The notes: generated by a model not told the origin, from the letters alone. A stretch of DNA of 64,000 nt from Burkholderiales bacterium (GCA_016223165.1 JACRPO010000007.1:1-64000), one strand, 5' to 3'. Counted from the first letter of the stretch, positions 22,699 through 30,771 are shown. Numbers and translations: made by a program.

Positions 22699-22783
22699 GG
22701 TGCTTTCCTCGGGGCGGCCCCGGCGGCGCGGCCGCGGCAGGGCGGGAGATCGGGCGGGGCGGTCGGCGCAGGCGCTTCCTGCG

Positions 22784-22841
22784 AAACAGCCGCCGCGGCT
22801 GGCGGGGTCAGACCCGAAGGGTCAGACGTTGCTGCGCCAGC
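22784..22841 (-). promoter_or_regulatory. trpE transcription attenuator (antiterminator and terminator arms)
   Basis: In the trpE leader RNA two pairings exclude each other. GCUGGCG, which spans the third Trp codon of the leader peptide (plus strand 22835-22841), is perfectly complementary to CGCCAGC (22798-22804). That second segment overlaps the 5' arm of a downstream hairpin CAGCC/GGCUG (22787-22801), followed by UUU. A further small hairpin GACCC-UUC-GGGUC overlaps the leader stop codon. This is the geometry of ribosome-mediated trp attenuation. The U tract is short, so terminator strength is uncertain. Confidence 0.7.
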
Positions 22842-22914
22842 GACGCCAGGGCCAAGCTCCCCGCGCTGCCGTGGAGGCGGCGCCGTCGATCGGGGTATGG
22901 ACCGGCAAGCACAT
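22822..22914 (-). CDS. trpL: trp operon leader peptide
   Basis: A 30-codon open frame on the minus strand, upstream of trpE, ending AWPWRRWRSNV. Trp codons are at positions 21, 23 and 26, three within six codons, as in known trp leader peptides where ribosome stalling at Trp codons senses charged tRNA-Trp. The start is MCLPVHTPID; there is no Shine-Dalgarno, but a candidate -10 puts the transcript start only a few bases upstream, so it may be nearly leaderless. The Trp cluster and the mutually exclusive RNA arms make this more than a chance frame. Confidence 0.7.
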   Translation of the reverse strand: MCLPVHTPIDGAASTAARGAWPWRRWRSNV

Positions 22915-22924
22915 CGTGGGCACG

Positions 22925-22930
22925 ATCTTA
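22925..22930 (-). promoter_or_regulatory. Candidate -10 of the trp operon promoter
   Basis: TAAGAT on the minus strand, about 10 bases upstream of the leader peptide start. No convincing -35 was found at 16-18 bases. The rest of the gap 22931-23017, toward the divergent plus-strand gene, holds nothing else I can recognise. Confidence 0.3.
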
Positions 22931-23017
22931 TCAGCGCCCGCGGCCGCGCCCGGCGCATGTGCTCCCGCCGGAGCACGGCCAGCGCGCGGCACACCGGTTG
23001 CTTCGAGGGAAATCACC

Positions 23018-23698
23018 ATGCACCCGATCCGTCGTGCCCGTCGCCGCCCGCTCGTGCTCGGCGCGGGCGCCTTCCTCGCCGTGGCCGTGGCCGTGACCAC
23101 GGCCACGCTCACGGCGCCGGCCGCGCGCGCACAAGGACAAGGCACCCTCGGCACGATCGACGCCGGCGGCGTCAAGCTGCCCACCACCGCCAATGTCGGC
23201 GGCACCGCCCTCGCACTCAACGGCGCGGGCGTGCGCTACCGCTTCGTGCTGCGCGTCTATTCGGCCGGGCTGTACTTGTCCGCCAAGGCCGGCACGCCCG
23301 AAGCGGTGCTCGCCGCCTCCGGCCCGAAGCGCATGCACGTGGTCATGCTGCGCGACATCGATGCCGAGCAGCTCGGCCGCCTGTTCACGCGCGGCATGCA
23401 GGACAACGCGCCCAAGGACACCTTCAGCCGCTCGGTCCCCGGCACGCTGCGCCTGGCCGAGATCTTCTCGTCGCGCAAGAAGCTCGCGGCGGGCGAGAAC
23501 TTCTCGATCGACTGGCTCCCCGGCACCGGCACCGTCATCCTCGTCAACGGCCAGCCGCAGGGAGCGCCGATCAAGGAGCCGGAGTTCTTCCAGGCCCTGA
23601 TGCTGATCTGGCTCGGCGGCCAGCCCGTCGATGCCAGCCTGAAGGAAGCGCTGCTCGGCCGCGAGGTGCGGCCGGTCACCTCGCCGGGCCAGCAGTAG
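23018..23698 (+). CDS. Chalcone isomerase-like exported protein
   Basis: A 226-residue protein with an Arg-rich n-region, a hydrophobic stretch (residues about 11-30) and an AARAQ cleavage site, so it is periplasmic. The rest matches the chalcone isomerase-like family: GAGVRYRFVLRVYSAGLYL, KRMHVVMLRDIDAEQL and ENFSIDWLPGTGTVILVNGQP. Bacterial members are of unknown function; flavonoid isomerase activity should not be assumed. The start has an upstream GAGGGA at good spacing. Its end overlaps the convergent gph gene by 23 bases. Confidence 0.85.
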   Translation: MHPIRRARRRPLVLGAGAFLAVAVAVTTATLTAPAARAQGQGTLGTIDAGGVKLPTTANVGGTALALNGAGVRYRFVLRVYSAGLYLSAKAGTPEAVLAASGPKRMHVVMLRDIDAEQLGRLFTRGMQDNAPKDTFSRSVPGTLRLAEIFSSRKKLAAGENFSIDWLPGTGTVILVNGQPQGAPIKEPEFFQALMLIWLGGQPVDASLKEALLGREVRPVTSPGQQ

Positions 23699-24395
23699 CG
23701 GCGCCGCCGGGCGCCGCAGACGCCAGGAGCGGCAGCAGCTCGTCCAGCCGGTCGAAGACGGCGTCGGCATCGACGGCCGAGACCGGCTCGCCATGGTTGT
23801 AGCCGTGGCTCATCAGCACCACCGGGCAGCCGGCGGCGCGCGCGGCGGCGGCGTCGTTGCTCGAGTCCCCGACCATCAGCACGCACCCCGGCGCAAGGCC
23901 GAGCGTGCGGCAGGCCTCGAGCAGCGGCAGCGGGTCGGGCTTCTTGCGCGCGAAGGCGTCGCCCCCGAAGACATGCGCGAAGTACGGCGCCAGCCCCTTC
24001 GCCTCGAGCAGCGGTCGCGCGAACGCGCCCGGCTTGTTGGTCAGGCACACGAGTCGCCAGCCCCGCCCGGCGAGCCCCGCCAGCCCTTCGCGCACGCCGG
24101 GGAAGACCTCGGAGTGCCGGCCGTTGATCAGCCGGTAGTGGTGCTGGTAGCGCGCCCAGGCTTCGTCGTACAGCGAGGCCGGCGCGCCCACCTCGGCCAG
24201 CGTGCGCGTGATGAGATGCTCGGAGCCCTTGCCCACCGTCTTGCCGATGAAGGCTCGCGGCACCGCAGGCAAGCCCAGGTCGGCCGTCATCGCGCGCAAG
24301 GCAACGTCGAAGTCGCCCACGGTATCGACGAGCGTGCCGTCGAGGTCGATGATGGCGGCACGCAGGGCGTGCAGCGTGGAGGGGGCGAGCCGCAT
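23676..24395 (-). CDS. gph: Phosphoglycolate phosphatase
   Basis: A 239-residue HAD-superfamily phosphatase. Motif I is IIDLDGTLVDT (Asp17 nucleophile), motif II is VCLTNKPG, the motif III lysine is in KKPDPLPLL, and motif IV is MVGDSSNDAAAA. It converts 2-phosphoglycolate, a DNA-repair by-product, to glycolate. The start MRLAPSTLHALRAAIIDLDG was preferred to an earlier Met 16 codons upstream. In many proteobacteria rpe, gph and trpE are in one operon; here gph is split from trpE by the plus-strand chalcone isomerase-like gene. Confidence 0.9.
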   Translation of the reverse strand: MRLAPSTLHALRAAIIDLDGTLVDTVGDFDVALRAMTADLGLPAVPRAFIGKTVGKGSEHLITRTLAEVGAPASLYDEAWARYQHHYRLINGRHSEVFPGVREGLAGLAGRGWRLVCLTNKPGAFARPLLEAKGLAPYFAHVFGGDAFARKKPDPLPLLEACRTLGLAPGCVLMVGDSSNDAAAARAAGCPVVLMSHGYNHGEPVSAVDADAVFDRLDELLPLLASAAPGGAATAGPAR

Positions 24396-24502
24396 GGCCA
24401 GCGAGGGTAGCGCAGGCGGCTCGCCCGCTGACCGAGCGGCCATCTGCGTCTTCGACGCGGCCGGCTCGAGACCCGGGGGTGCACCCGCGCGCTCGGCAAG
24501 CC

Positions 24503-25615
24503 TCAGCCGATGCTCTGCACCTGCCGGCTCTGCTGGTAGGCGCTGCCGAAGCGGTTGGCGAGGAAGTCGGGCAGCGCCACCTGCTCCTGGCGGATGAAGC
24601 CGTGCTGCGGCAGCCTGCCTTCGCGGAAGAGATCCAGCGCCGCGCAGATGCCGGCCGCCGTCGTGATCTGGATCGCCGACAGCGGCTCGCCGCCGTCGGC
24701 GGGCGCGCGCTCGGCGAAGATCTTGCGCGCGAACACCTCCTGCACGAGCGAGCCGCGCTTCATGCCGCTGACGGTGACGAAGACCAGCACCACGTCCTGC
24801 ATCGTGCTCGGGATCGAGCGGCGCATGATCTCCTTCAGCGTCTCCTGGTCCTTGTTGAGGTTGAGCTCCTCGAGCAGCATCTTCATCAGGAAGCGGTGGC
24901 CAGGGTAGCGCACGCTCTTGTAGTCGAGGTTGCGCACGCGGCCGGCGAGCGTCTCGCAAAGCGTGCCCAGGCCACCGCTGGTGTTGAAGGCCTCGTACTC
25001 GGTGCCGTCGAGCGAGAAGTGCTCCAGCCCCTCGAGCGGCAGCACCTCGATGTTCTGGCCCTCGCGGATGGCCTCGCAGGGGTGGCAGTACTCGTTGATG
25101 AGCCCGTCGACGCTCCACGTCAGGTTGTACTTGAGCGAGTTGGTCGGGAAGGCCGGCAGCGCGCCGACGCGCATCTTCACGTCGTGCAGGGTCTCGAAGC
25201 CCTGCGCCACGTGGTGCGCGACGATGCCGATGAAGCCCGGCGCGAGCCCGCACTGCGGCATGAATGCCGTCGCGGCGCCCTCGGCGAGCCGGGCGATGGC
25301 GCGCGTGGCCGCGACATCCTCGGTGAGGTCGAAGTAGTGGCAGCGCGCCTCGCGCGCCGCGCTCGCGGCCAGCGTAGCGAGGTGGTACGGCAGCGCGTTG
25401 AGCACCGCGTCATGGCCCTGCAGCGCCTGGCGCAGAGCGCCGGCGTCGCCGGTGTCGATGACGCGCGTGGCCGGCGCGCTCGGCCCGTCGGCGGCGAGCA
25501 GCTGCAGCGCCTGCGCGCTGCGGTCGACCACGGTCACCTGGTAGTCGCCGCTGCGTTGCAGCAGGCGGGCGATGGTCTGGCCGATGTGGCCGGCGCCAAG
25601 CAGTGCGATGCGCAT
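24503..25615 (-). CDS. Saccharopine dehydrogenase family protein
   Basis: A 370-residue oxidoreductase. The Rossmann motif is at the N-terminus (MRIALLGAGHIGQTIARLL) and a central region carries GLAPGFIGIVAHHVA and FNTSGGLGTLCETLAGR, characteristic of saccharopine dehydrogenase/lysine dehydrogenase-like enzymes of the COG1748 group. A lysine-degradation or related amino-acid role is likely; the precise substrate is not visible. An Lrp/AsnC regulator lies upstream on the other strand at 26555, with one gene between. Confidence 0.85.
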   Translation of the reverse strand: MRIALLGAGHIGQTIARLLQRSGDYQVTVVDRSAQALQLLAADGPSAPATRVIDTGDAGALRQALQGHDAVLNALPYHLATLAASAAREARCHYFDLTEDVAATRAIARLAEGAATAFMPQCGLAPGFIGIVAHHVAQGFETLHDVKMRVGALPAFPTNSLKYNLTWSVDGLINEYCHPCEAIREGQNIEVLPLEGLEHFSLDGTEYEAFNTSGGLGTLCETLAGRVRNLDYKSVRYPGHRFLMKMLLEELNLNKDQETLKEIMRRSIPSTMQDVVLVFVTVSGMKRGSLVQEVFARKIFAERAPADGGEPLSAIQITTAAGICAALDLFREGRLPQHGFIRQEQVALPDFLANRFGSAYQQSRQVQSIG

Positions 25616-25743
25616 TCGATGCCTCTTCGTCGCGGGTTTCGCAACGGCGCAGTCTAGAGAGAGGCACTGACGAAAGAAACGGCGCTTCCGTCGAAACGGC
25701 TGCGCATCTCGTCAAAATGACGGCGATGTTCGTCGAATCGGCT

Positions 25744-26322
25744 TCAGGCCGCCTTCTTTGCTTCGCGTGGCGCGCGCCGGCGAAACTCGCCCGCGAGAAG
25801 CATCGCCCTGATCACCTTGGCCTCGGCCCGGCGCGCGCGCGTGGCCGCCTTGCGGTAGGCCTCCTCGGCCTCGGCGCGCATAGCCACCGCCCGCTTGACC
25901 GCCGCGCGCAGTTTGGCCTGCGTGAAGGTGCCCTCGGTGGCGATGTAGACCGATCGCCGCCGCGCCGCCTCGCCGAAGCGCGGCAGCAGCACCGCGAGGC
26001 TGCAATCGCGCGCCCGCCCGCCGGCGCGCCCGCGCACGATCGGCCCCGAGATGCCCGGCGGCAGCCCGCTCGCCTTGTTGGCGCTCGGCGCGCTCTGCAG
26101 CGTTGTCGGCGCTTCGAGCGTGCCGATGCGGCGCAGCAGCTCCCTCGTAGCCAGCGCCAGCGCGGCTTCGGCGCCGCTGCCGTCCTTGCTGCCGTCGGAG
26201 AACAGGCGCGTACCGCCGTAGCGCAGCTGCCAGCCATGCGTGGCGCGGTGGTCGATGCGCTGTATGCACTGCGGCACCCGGTAACGATCGCCGTTGAAGA
26301 TCTCGACTTCCCTGTAGAGCAT
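25744..26322 (-). CDS. Unknown protein with two AP2-like segments
   Basis: A 192-residue, Arg/Ala-rich protein that I do not recognise by name. Two segments look like AP2/ERF-type DNA-binding folds. Residues about 10-66 have GWQLRYGGTRLFSDGSKDG followed by an Ala-rich helix ending ATRELLRRI. Residues about 90-160 have GISGPIVRGRAGGRARDCSL, a second strand set, then an Ala-rich helix with AKLRAAVKRAVAMRAEAEEA. Bacterial AP2 domains occur in homing endonucleases, phage integrases and conserved small proteins. The C-terminus is strongly basic (RRRAPREAKKAA). The start has a GAGG about 8 bases upstream. The domain assignment is by pattern only. Confidence 0.6.
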   Translation of the reverse strand: MLYREVEIFNGDRYRVPQCIQRIDHRATHGWQLRYGGTRLFSDGSKDGSGAEAALALATRELLRRIGTLEAPTTLQSAPSANKASGLPPGISGPIVRGRAGGRARDCSLAVLLPRFGEAARRRSVYIATEGTFTQAKLRAAVKRAVAMRAEAEEAYRKAATRARRAEAKVIRAMLLAGEFRRRAPREAKKAA

Positions 26323-26554
26323 GCACTCACCCTCGCAGCGTCATCGGTGGTCTCGCTGTGCGATCTCTCCTGTCGCGCGCGAAGAAATGACGCCTCCCGG
26401 AGTCGAACTGTGACCTCAAAGGCGGGTGACGCGCAAGCGCCCGCCGCACGGGCGTGCAATGCGCCGCACATTGGCTGGCGCGGCGGGGATGGCTCGCCAC
26501 CCGGCCTGGGCGGCGGCCGGTCCGCCTTCGGATGCGCCGATGCGCGGAGCGGCG

Positions 26555-26992
26555 ATGACCCTCGATGACCTCGACCGCCGGCTGCTCGCCCTGCTGCAGG
26601 CCGACGCCCGCAGCTCGGCCGCCGATCTGGCGCGCAGGCTCGGCGTCGCCCGCACCACGGTGCTGGCGCGGCTGGCGCGGCTGCAGTGCGAAGGCGTCAT
26701 CGTCGGCTTCACCGTGCGCCTGGCGGCGGACGCGGGCGAGCGTGGCGTCGAGGCCTATGTCGGCATCACGACGAGCCCGAAGTCGGCGCGCGACGTAACC
26801 TTGCGGCTGGCGGCTCTGCCCGAGCTGCGCCAGCTCTGCTCGGTGAGCGGCGAGTTCGACTACCTGGCTCTGCTGCGGGCCGAAAACACGACGCGGCTCG
26901 ACGCGCTGCTCGACGAGATCGGCGCCATCGACGGCGTCACGAAGACGACCACGGCGGTGGTACTGGCGCGACGCATCGACCGCACGGCCTGA
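26555..26992 (+). CDS. Lrp/AsnC family transcriptional regulator
   Basis: A 145-residue regulator. It has an N-terminal helix-turn-helix (LDRRLLALLQADARSSAADL, ARRLGVARTTVLARLARLQ) and a C-terminal RAM ligand-binding domain (VEAYVGITTSPKSARDVTLR, SGEFDYLALLRAENTTRLD). The start MTLDDLDRRLLA is typical for the family; the open frame upstream is GC-driven. By position it may control the saccharopine dehydrogenase-like gene. It is convergent with rpe, with a hairpin between. Confidence 0.9.
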   Translation: MTLDDLDRRLLALLQADARSSAADLARRLGVARTTVLARLARLQCEGVIVGFTVRLAADAGERGVEAYVGITTSPKSARDVTLRLAALPELRQLCSVSGEFDYLALLRAENTTRLDALLDEIGAIDGVTKTTTAVVLARRIDRTA

Positions 26993-27072
26993 GCGGCGGG
27001 CGGCACGGAAGCGCCGGCCCGGCCGGCCGATGGATCCGGCGCGCCCGAAGGACCGGACCCGCCGGCGCGCTC

Positions 27073-27118
27073 AGAGCCTGTGAATGAATCAGCCGTGGAT
27101 GATTCGTTCGCAGGCTCT
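27073..27118. terminator. Bidirectional hairpin between the Lrp-type gene and rpe
   Basis: Two 19-base arms (AGAGCCTGTGAATGAATCA and TGATTCGTTCGCAGGCTCT), with two mismatches, are separated by an 8-base loop. The structure abuts the rpe stop codon and lies between two convergent genes, so it is likely a shared terminator. The arms are AT-richer than the surroundings, and the sequence may be a dispersed intergenic repeat. Confidence 0.6.
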
Positions 27119-27787
27119 TCAGGCTCCGGCCAGCGCCCGACGCATCGCGCCGATCACGGCGCCGTAGTCGGGCTGGCCGAAGATCGCGCTGCCGGCGACG
27201 AAGGTGTCGGCACCGGCATCGGCCACGCGGCGGATGTTGTCGACCTTGATGCCGCCGTCGACCTCGAGCCGGATGTCGCGGCCCGAGCTCTCGATGAGGC
27301 GGCGCGCGCGCTCCACCTTGCGCAGCGCCGAGTCGATGAAGCCCTGGCCGCCGAAGCCGGGGTTGACGCTCATCACGAGCACGAGGTCGACCTTGTCGAT
27401 CACCCACTCCAGCACGTCCAGCGGCGCCGCCGGGTTGAAGACGAGGCCGGCCTGGCAGCCTTCGGCCCGGATGAGCTGCAGCGTGCGATCGACATGCGTG
27501 CTCGCATCGGGGTGGAAGCTGACGAGGTCGGCGCCGGCCTTGGCGAAGGCGCTCGCCAGCGCATCGACCGGCTGCACCATCAAGTGCACGTCGATCGGCA
27601 CCGTGCTGTGCGGGCGCAGCGCCTGGCAGACCATCGGGCCGAAGGTGAGGTTCGGCACGTAGTGGTTGTCCATGACGTCGAAGTGCAGCCAGTCGGCGCC
27701 GGCCGTGATCACGGCGCGCACCTCCTCGCCCAGGCGCGCGAAGTCGGCGGAAAGCAGGCTCGGGGCGATGCGGTAGGTGCGGCTCAT
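27119..27787 (-). CDS. rpe: Ribulose-phosphate 3-epimerase
   Basis: A 222-residue TIM-barrel enzyme interconverting ribulose 5-phosphate and xylulose 5-phosphate. Motifs are [55 protein letters not shown] and [12 protein letters not shown]. The length is standard. It is divergent from a RuBisCO-like protein gene 226 bases away, which may be relevant if that pathway yields sugar phosphates. Confidence 0.97.
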   Translation of the reverse strand: MSRTYRIAPSLLSADFARLGEEVRAVITAGADWLHFDVMDNHYVPNLTFGPMVCQALRPHSTVPIDVHLMVQPVDALASAFAKAGADLVSFHPDASTHVDRTLQLIRAEGCQAGLVFNPAAPLDVLEWVIDKVDLVLVMSVNPGFGGQGFIDSALRKVERARRLIESSGRDIRLEVDGGIKVDNIRRVADAGADTFVAGSAIFGQPDYGAVIGAMRRALAGA

Positions 27788-27812
27788 GCGCGCGATTCTA
27801 GGAAGCCGGGCT

Positions 27813-27846
27813 CCCGGATCTCAGGGCAGGCCCGACGAGATCCGGG
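27813..27846. promoter_or_regulatory. 10-bp inverted repeat between rpe and the RuBisCO-like gene
   Basis: CCCGGATCTC and GAGATCCGGG form perfect arms around a 14-base spacer, followed at 27848-27861 by a GCTGC/GCAGC hairpin. The region separates two divergent genes, so the repeat may be an operator or a leader structure. No regulator gene is adjacent. Confidence 0.45.
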
Positions 27847-28013
27847 TGCTGCTTCAGCAGCGAGCCGTCGATCCGCCACCACGAGGCCGACCTCGCGCGC
27901 GCCGAGGGGGCGGGCTTTCGCGTCTGCACGGGCGGGCGAGGTGGGGCGAGAATGGCCGCTTCGTGTACTTTGAAGATCGTCCTGCCGCCGCGCAAGGCGG
28001 CAAGGCTCGTCCC

Positions 28014-29306
28014 ATGATCCGCGACACGCTGCGCGCCACCTACCTCATCGAGACGCCGCTCGATCCGGCCCGTGTGGCCGAGGTGCTGGCCGGCGAACAG
28101 AGCAGCGGCACCTTCGTGCGCGTGGCCGGCGAGACCGACACGCTGCGCGCGCGCAGCCGCGCGAAGGTGCACTCGCTGCAGGAGCTGGGGCCGCTGCCCG
28201 CGCCCAGCCTGCCCAGCGCCTGGCTGCAGCGCGAGCACATGTGCGCAGGCCCGGCCGGCCCGTACCGCCGCGCGCGCATCGAGGTCGACTTCCCGCTCGC
28301 CAACATCGGCCGCAACCTGCCCACGCTCGCCGCCACCGTGGCGGGCAACCTCTTCGACCTCGGCGAGACCACCGGCCTCAGGCTCGAGCGGCTGCAGCTG
28401 CCGCCCGCGCTGCGCGCCCGTTTCGAGCGCCCGCGCCATGGCGTGGCCGGCACGCGCACCGCGGCCGGCGTGGCCGAGGGGCCGCTGGTCGGCACGATCA
28501 TCAAGCCGAACGTCGGCCTCTCGGCCGCCGACACCGGCGCGCTGGTGGCCGAGCTCGCCCGCGCCGGCGTCGACTTCATCAAGGACGACGAGTGCTGCGG
28601 CGACCCCGAGCATGCGCCCGTCGCCGAGCGCATCCGCGCCGTGATGGCCGCGGTGCGCGCGCACCGCGAGGCGACGGGCAAGACGGTGATCGTGGCCGTC
28701 AACATCAGCGACGAGCACGACGCCATGCTGCGCCACGCCGAGCTGCTGCAGCGCGAGGGCGGCTGCTGCGCGATGGTGAGCCTGAACTGGACCGGCCCGG
28801 CCTCGGTGCAGGCGCTGCGCCGCCACACCGACCTGCAACTGCACGGCCACCGCAACGGCTACGGCATGTGGGCGCGACACCCGGCGCTGGGCGTCGGATT
28901 CCAGGCCTATGCCGCACTCTGGCGGCTGGCCGGTGTCGACCACCTGCACGTGCACGGCCTGGGCGGCAAGTTCGCGCAGGCCGACGACGAGGTGCGCGAA
29001 TCGGCCCGCGAATGCCTGACGCCGCTGGCCGACCCGGCCGATGCCGCCGACATCGTCATGCCGGCCTTCAGCTCCGGGCAATGGGCCGGCACGCTGCCGC
29101 TGACGCTCGACGCGGTGCCCGGCGGCGACCTGCTCTTCATGTGCGGCGGCGGCATCCTCGCGCACCCGATGGGCGCCGCCGCCGGCGTGGCCAGCATCCG
29201 CCAGGCCTGGGCGGCCTGGCGGGCGCGCGAGTCGCTGCAGGCAGCGGCGGTGCACGCGCCGGAACTGCGCGCCGCGCTCGACTTCTTCGGCCGCCTGCCG
29301 CACTGA
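28014..29306 (+). CDS. RuBisCO-like protein (form IV)
   Basis: A 430-residue member of the RuBisCO large-subunit superfamily. The carbamate/metal site is kept: IKDDE with Lys190, Asp192 and Glu193. Lys164 in GTIIKPNVGLS, His279-Arg280 in HGHRNGYG, Lys319 in HGLGGKF, and the phosphate-binding CGGGILAHPMG are also present. The second lysine of the KPK signature is Asn (KPN), so true CO2 fixation is unlikely. It is followed after 16 bases by a DUF1537 kinase. In D-apionate catabolism the RuBisCO-like OiaX or OiaT acts on 3-oxo-isoapionate 4-phosphate made by a DUF1537 kinase, so an analogous decarboxylase or hydrolase role is a reasonable inference. The start MIRDTLRATYLIETPLD fits the superfamily N-terminus. 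Confidence 0.85.
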   Translation: MIRDTLRATYLIETPLDPARVAEVLAGEQSSGTFVRVAGETDTLRARSRAKVHSLQELGPLPAPSLPSAWLQREHMCAGPAGPYRRARIEVDFPLANIGRNLPTLAATVAGNLFDLGETTGLRLERLQLPPALRARFERPRHGVAGTRTAAGVAEGPLVGTIIKPNVGLSAADTGALVAELARAGVDFIKDDECCGDPEHAPVAERIRAVMAAVRAHREATGKTVIVAVNISDEHDAMLRHAELLQREGGCCAMVSLNWTGPASVQALRRHTDLQLHGHRNGYGMWARHPALGVGFQAYAALWRLAGVDHLHVHGLGGKFAQADDEVRESARECLTPLADPADAADIVMPAFSSGQWAGTLPLTLDAVPGGDLLFMCGGGILAHPMGAAAGVASIRQAWAAWRARESLQAAAVHAPELRAALDFFGRLPH

Positions 29307-29322
29307 AGAGCTGGCCGCCGCG

Positions 29323-30771
29323 ATGCTGCGCCTGGCCTGGTACGGCGACGACTTCACCGGCGCCTCCGACACGCTGGCCACGGTGGCGAGCGCTGGCCTG
29401 CGCACGTTGCTCTTCGCGCGCGTGCCCACGGCGGCGCAGCTGGCGCGCGCCGGTGAACTCGACGCGCTCGGCATCGCCGGCACCGCTCGCGCCCTGGCCC
29501 CCGCGGCCATGCGCGCCGAGTTGGCACCGGTAGCGGCCTGGTTCGAGGCGCTGGGCGCGCCCGTCACGCACTACAAGTGCTGCTCCACCTTCGACAGCGC
29601 GCCCGCGGTGGGCAACCTCGCCGTCGGCCTGCAGGCGCTGCGTGCCGCCGCCCACCAGCATTGGGTGCCGGTGGTGGGCGGCCAGCCCAGCCTCGGGCGC
29701 TTCTGCGCCTTCGCGACGCTGTTCGCCTCGGCGGCGGCCGGTGGCGACGTGCTGCGCATCGACCGCCATCCGACGATGAGCCGCCACCCGGTGACGCCGA
29801 TGCACGAGGCCGACCTGCGGCGACACCTGGCCGCGCAAGGCCTGGCCGACATGGCCCACATCGACCTCAGGCTGCTCGATGCGGCCGACGACCTGGCCCT
29901 CGATGCGGCTCTTGATGCGGCCCTTGGTGCGGATCTTGGCGCGGCGGTCGATTCAGCGGTCGATTCAGCGGTCGATGCGACAGCCGATGCGGCCCGCGGC
30001 TCGGCGGCCGACGCCACGCCCGCCGCTCCCGCCATGGCGGCGACGCTCGCCGATGCGCCGCCGCGGCGCGGCGGCCGCGAGCTTCCGCGGGCGGTGCTCT
30101 TCGACACGACGCGCCATGAACACCTGGCGCGCATCGGCCGCCTGCTCTGGCGGCGCGCGCAACGTCGCCCTCTGCTGGCGCTCGGCGCCAGCAGCGTCGC
30201 GCAGGCGCTCATCGCGCAGTGGCGCGCCGAGGGCCTGGCGAGCCCGCCCGAGGTGCACGTGGCGCCGGCCGCCGGGCCCGTCTTCGTGCTGGCCGGGAGC
30301 CTTTCGCCCGTCAGTGCGGCGCAGGTGGCGCACGCGGCACCTCACTTCGAGACGGTGGAGCTGCACGTGCCGTCGTTGCTGGCAGGTGGCCAGCCTGCCG
30401 ACGCGTCGGCGGCGCGCTGCGTGGCGCTGCTGCGCCAGGGCCGCCCGGTGCTGGCCCGCACCAGCGCGCCGGCGGGCGAGCCGCAGCCGCCGATCGACGT
30501 CGCCATGGCCTGCGGCCGCCTGCTCGCGCGCGTGCTCGAGGGTGCGCCGCACGTGCGCCGCATCGGCGTGGCCGGCGGCGACACCTCGAGTTTCGCGCTG
30601 CGCGCGCTCGATCCCTGGGCGCTGCGCTGGGCCGGCACGCTCGCACCGGGCGTCGCGCTGCTGCGCCTGTGCGCGGACCAGCCGCGGCTCGACGGCCTGG
30701 AGCTGATCCTCAAGGGTGGCCAGATGGGCCCGCCCGACGTCTTCGAGCGGCTGCTCGCGGGGCCCGCATAG
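29323..30771 (+). CDS. Four-carbon acid sugar kinase family (DUF1537) protein
   Basis: A 482-residue kinase with the two-domain layout of DUF1537 proteins. The N-terminal substrate domain starts WYGDDFTGASDTLA and contains HYKCCSTFDSAPAVGN. The C-terminal nucleotide domain has VFVLAGSLSPVSAAQ, VAGGDTSSFALRAL and LILKGGQMGPPDVF. Members phosphorylate sugar acids or their keto forms with ATP. It is probably co-transcribed with the RuBisCO-like gene and would supply its phosphorylated substrate. Residues about 186-253, between the domains, are a low-complexity Asp/Ala-rich stretch encoded by degenerate tandem repeats, probably a flexible linker. Confidence 0.85.
   Translation: MLRLAWYGDDFTGASDTLATVASAGLRTLLFARVPTAAQLARAGELDALGIAGTARALAPAAMRAELAPVAAWFEALGAPVTHYKCCSTFDSAPAVGNLAVGLQALRAAAHQHWVPVVGGQPSLGRFCAFATLFASAAAGGDVLRIDRHPTMSRHPVTPMHEADLRRHLAAQGLADMAHIDLRLLDAADDLALDAALDAALGADLGAAVDSAVDSAVDATADAARGSAADATPAAPAMAATLADAPPRRGGRELPRAVLFDTTRHEHLARIGRLLWRRAQRRPLLALGASSVAQALIAQWRAEGLASPPEVHVAPAAGPVFVLAGSLSPVSAAQVAHAAPHFETVELHVPSLLAGGQPADASAARCVALLRQGRPVLARTSAPAGEPQPPIDVAMACGRLLARVLEGAPHVRRIGVAGGDTSSFALRALDPWALRWAGTLAPGVALLRLCADQPRLDGLELILKGGQMGPPDVFERLLAGPA
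29878..30000 (+). repeat. Degenerate in-frame repeat inside the DUF1537 kinase gene
   Basis: Units such as GATGCGGCTCTT and GTCGATTCAGCG recur (the latter twice perfectly), encoding an Asp-Ala-Ala/Leu and Val-Asp-Ser-Ala repeat. It remains in frame, so the gene is intact. It likely arose by slippage in an interdomain linker. Confidence 0.6.

Noticed and set aside
28014..29306. True RuBisCO for carbon fixation
   Set aside because: The KPK lysine is Asn, there is no small subunit or phosphoribulokinase nearby, and the kinase partner points to sugar-acid metabolism.
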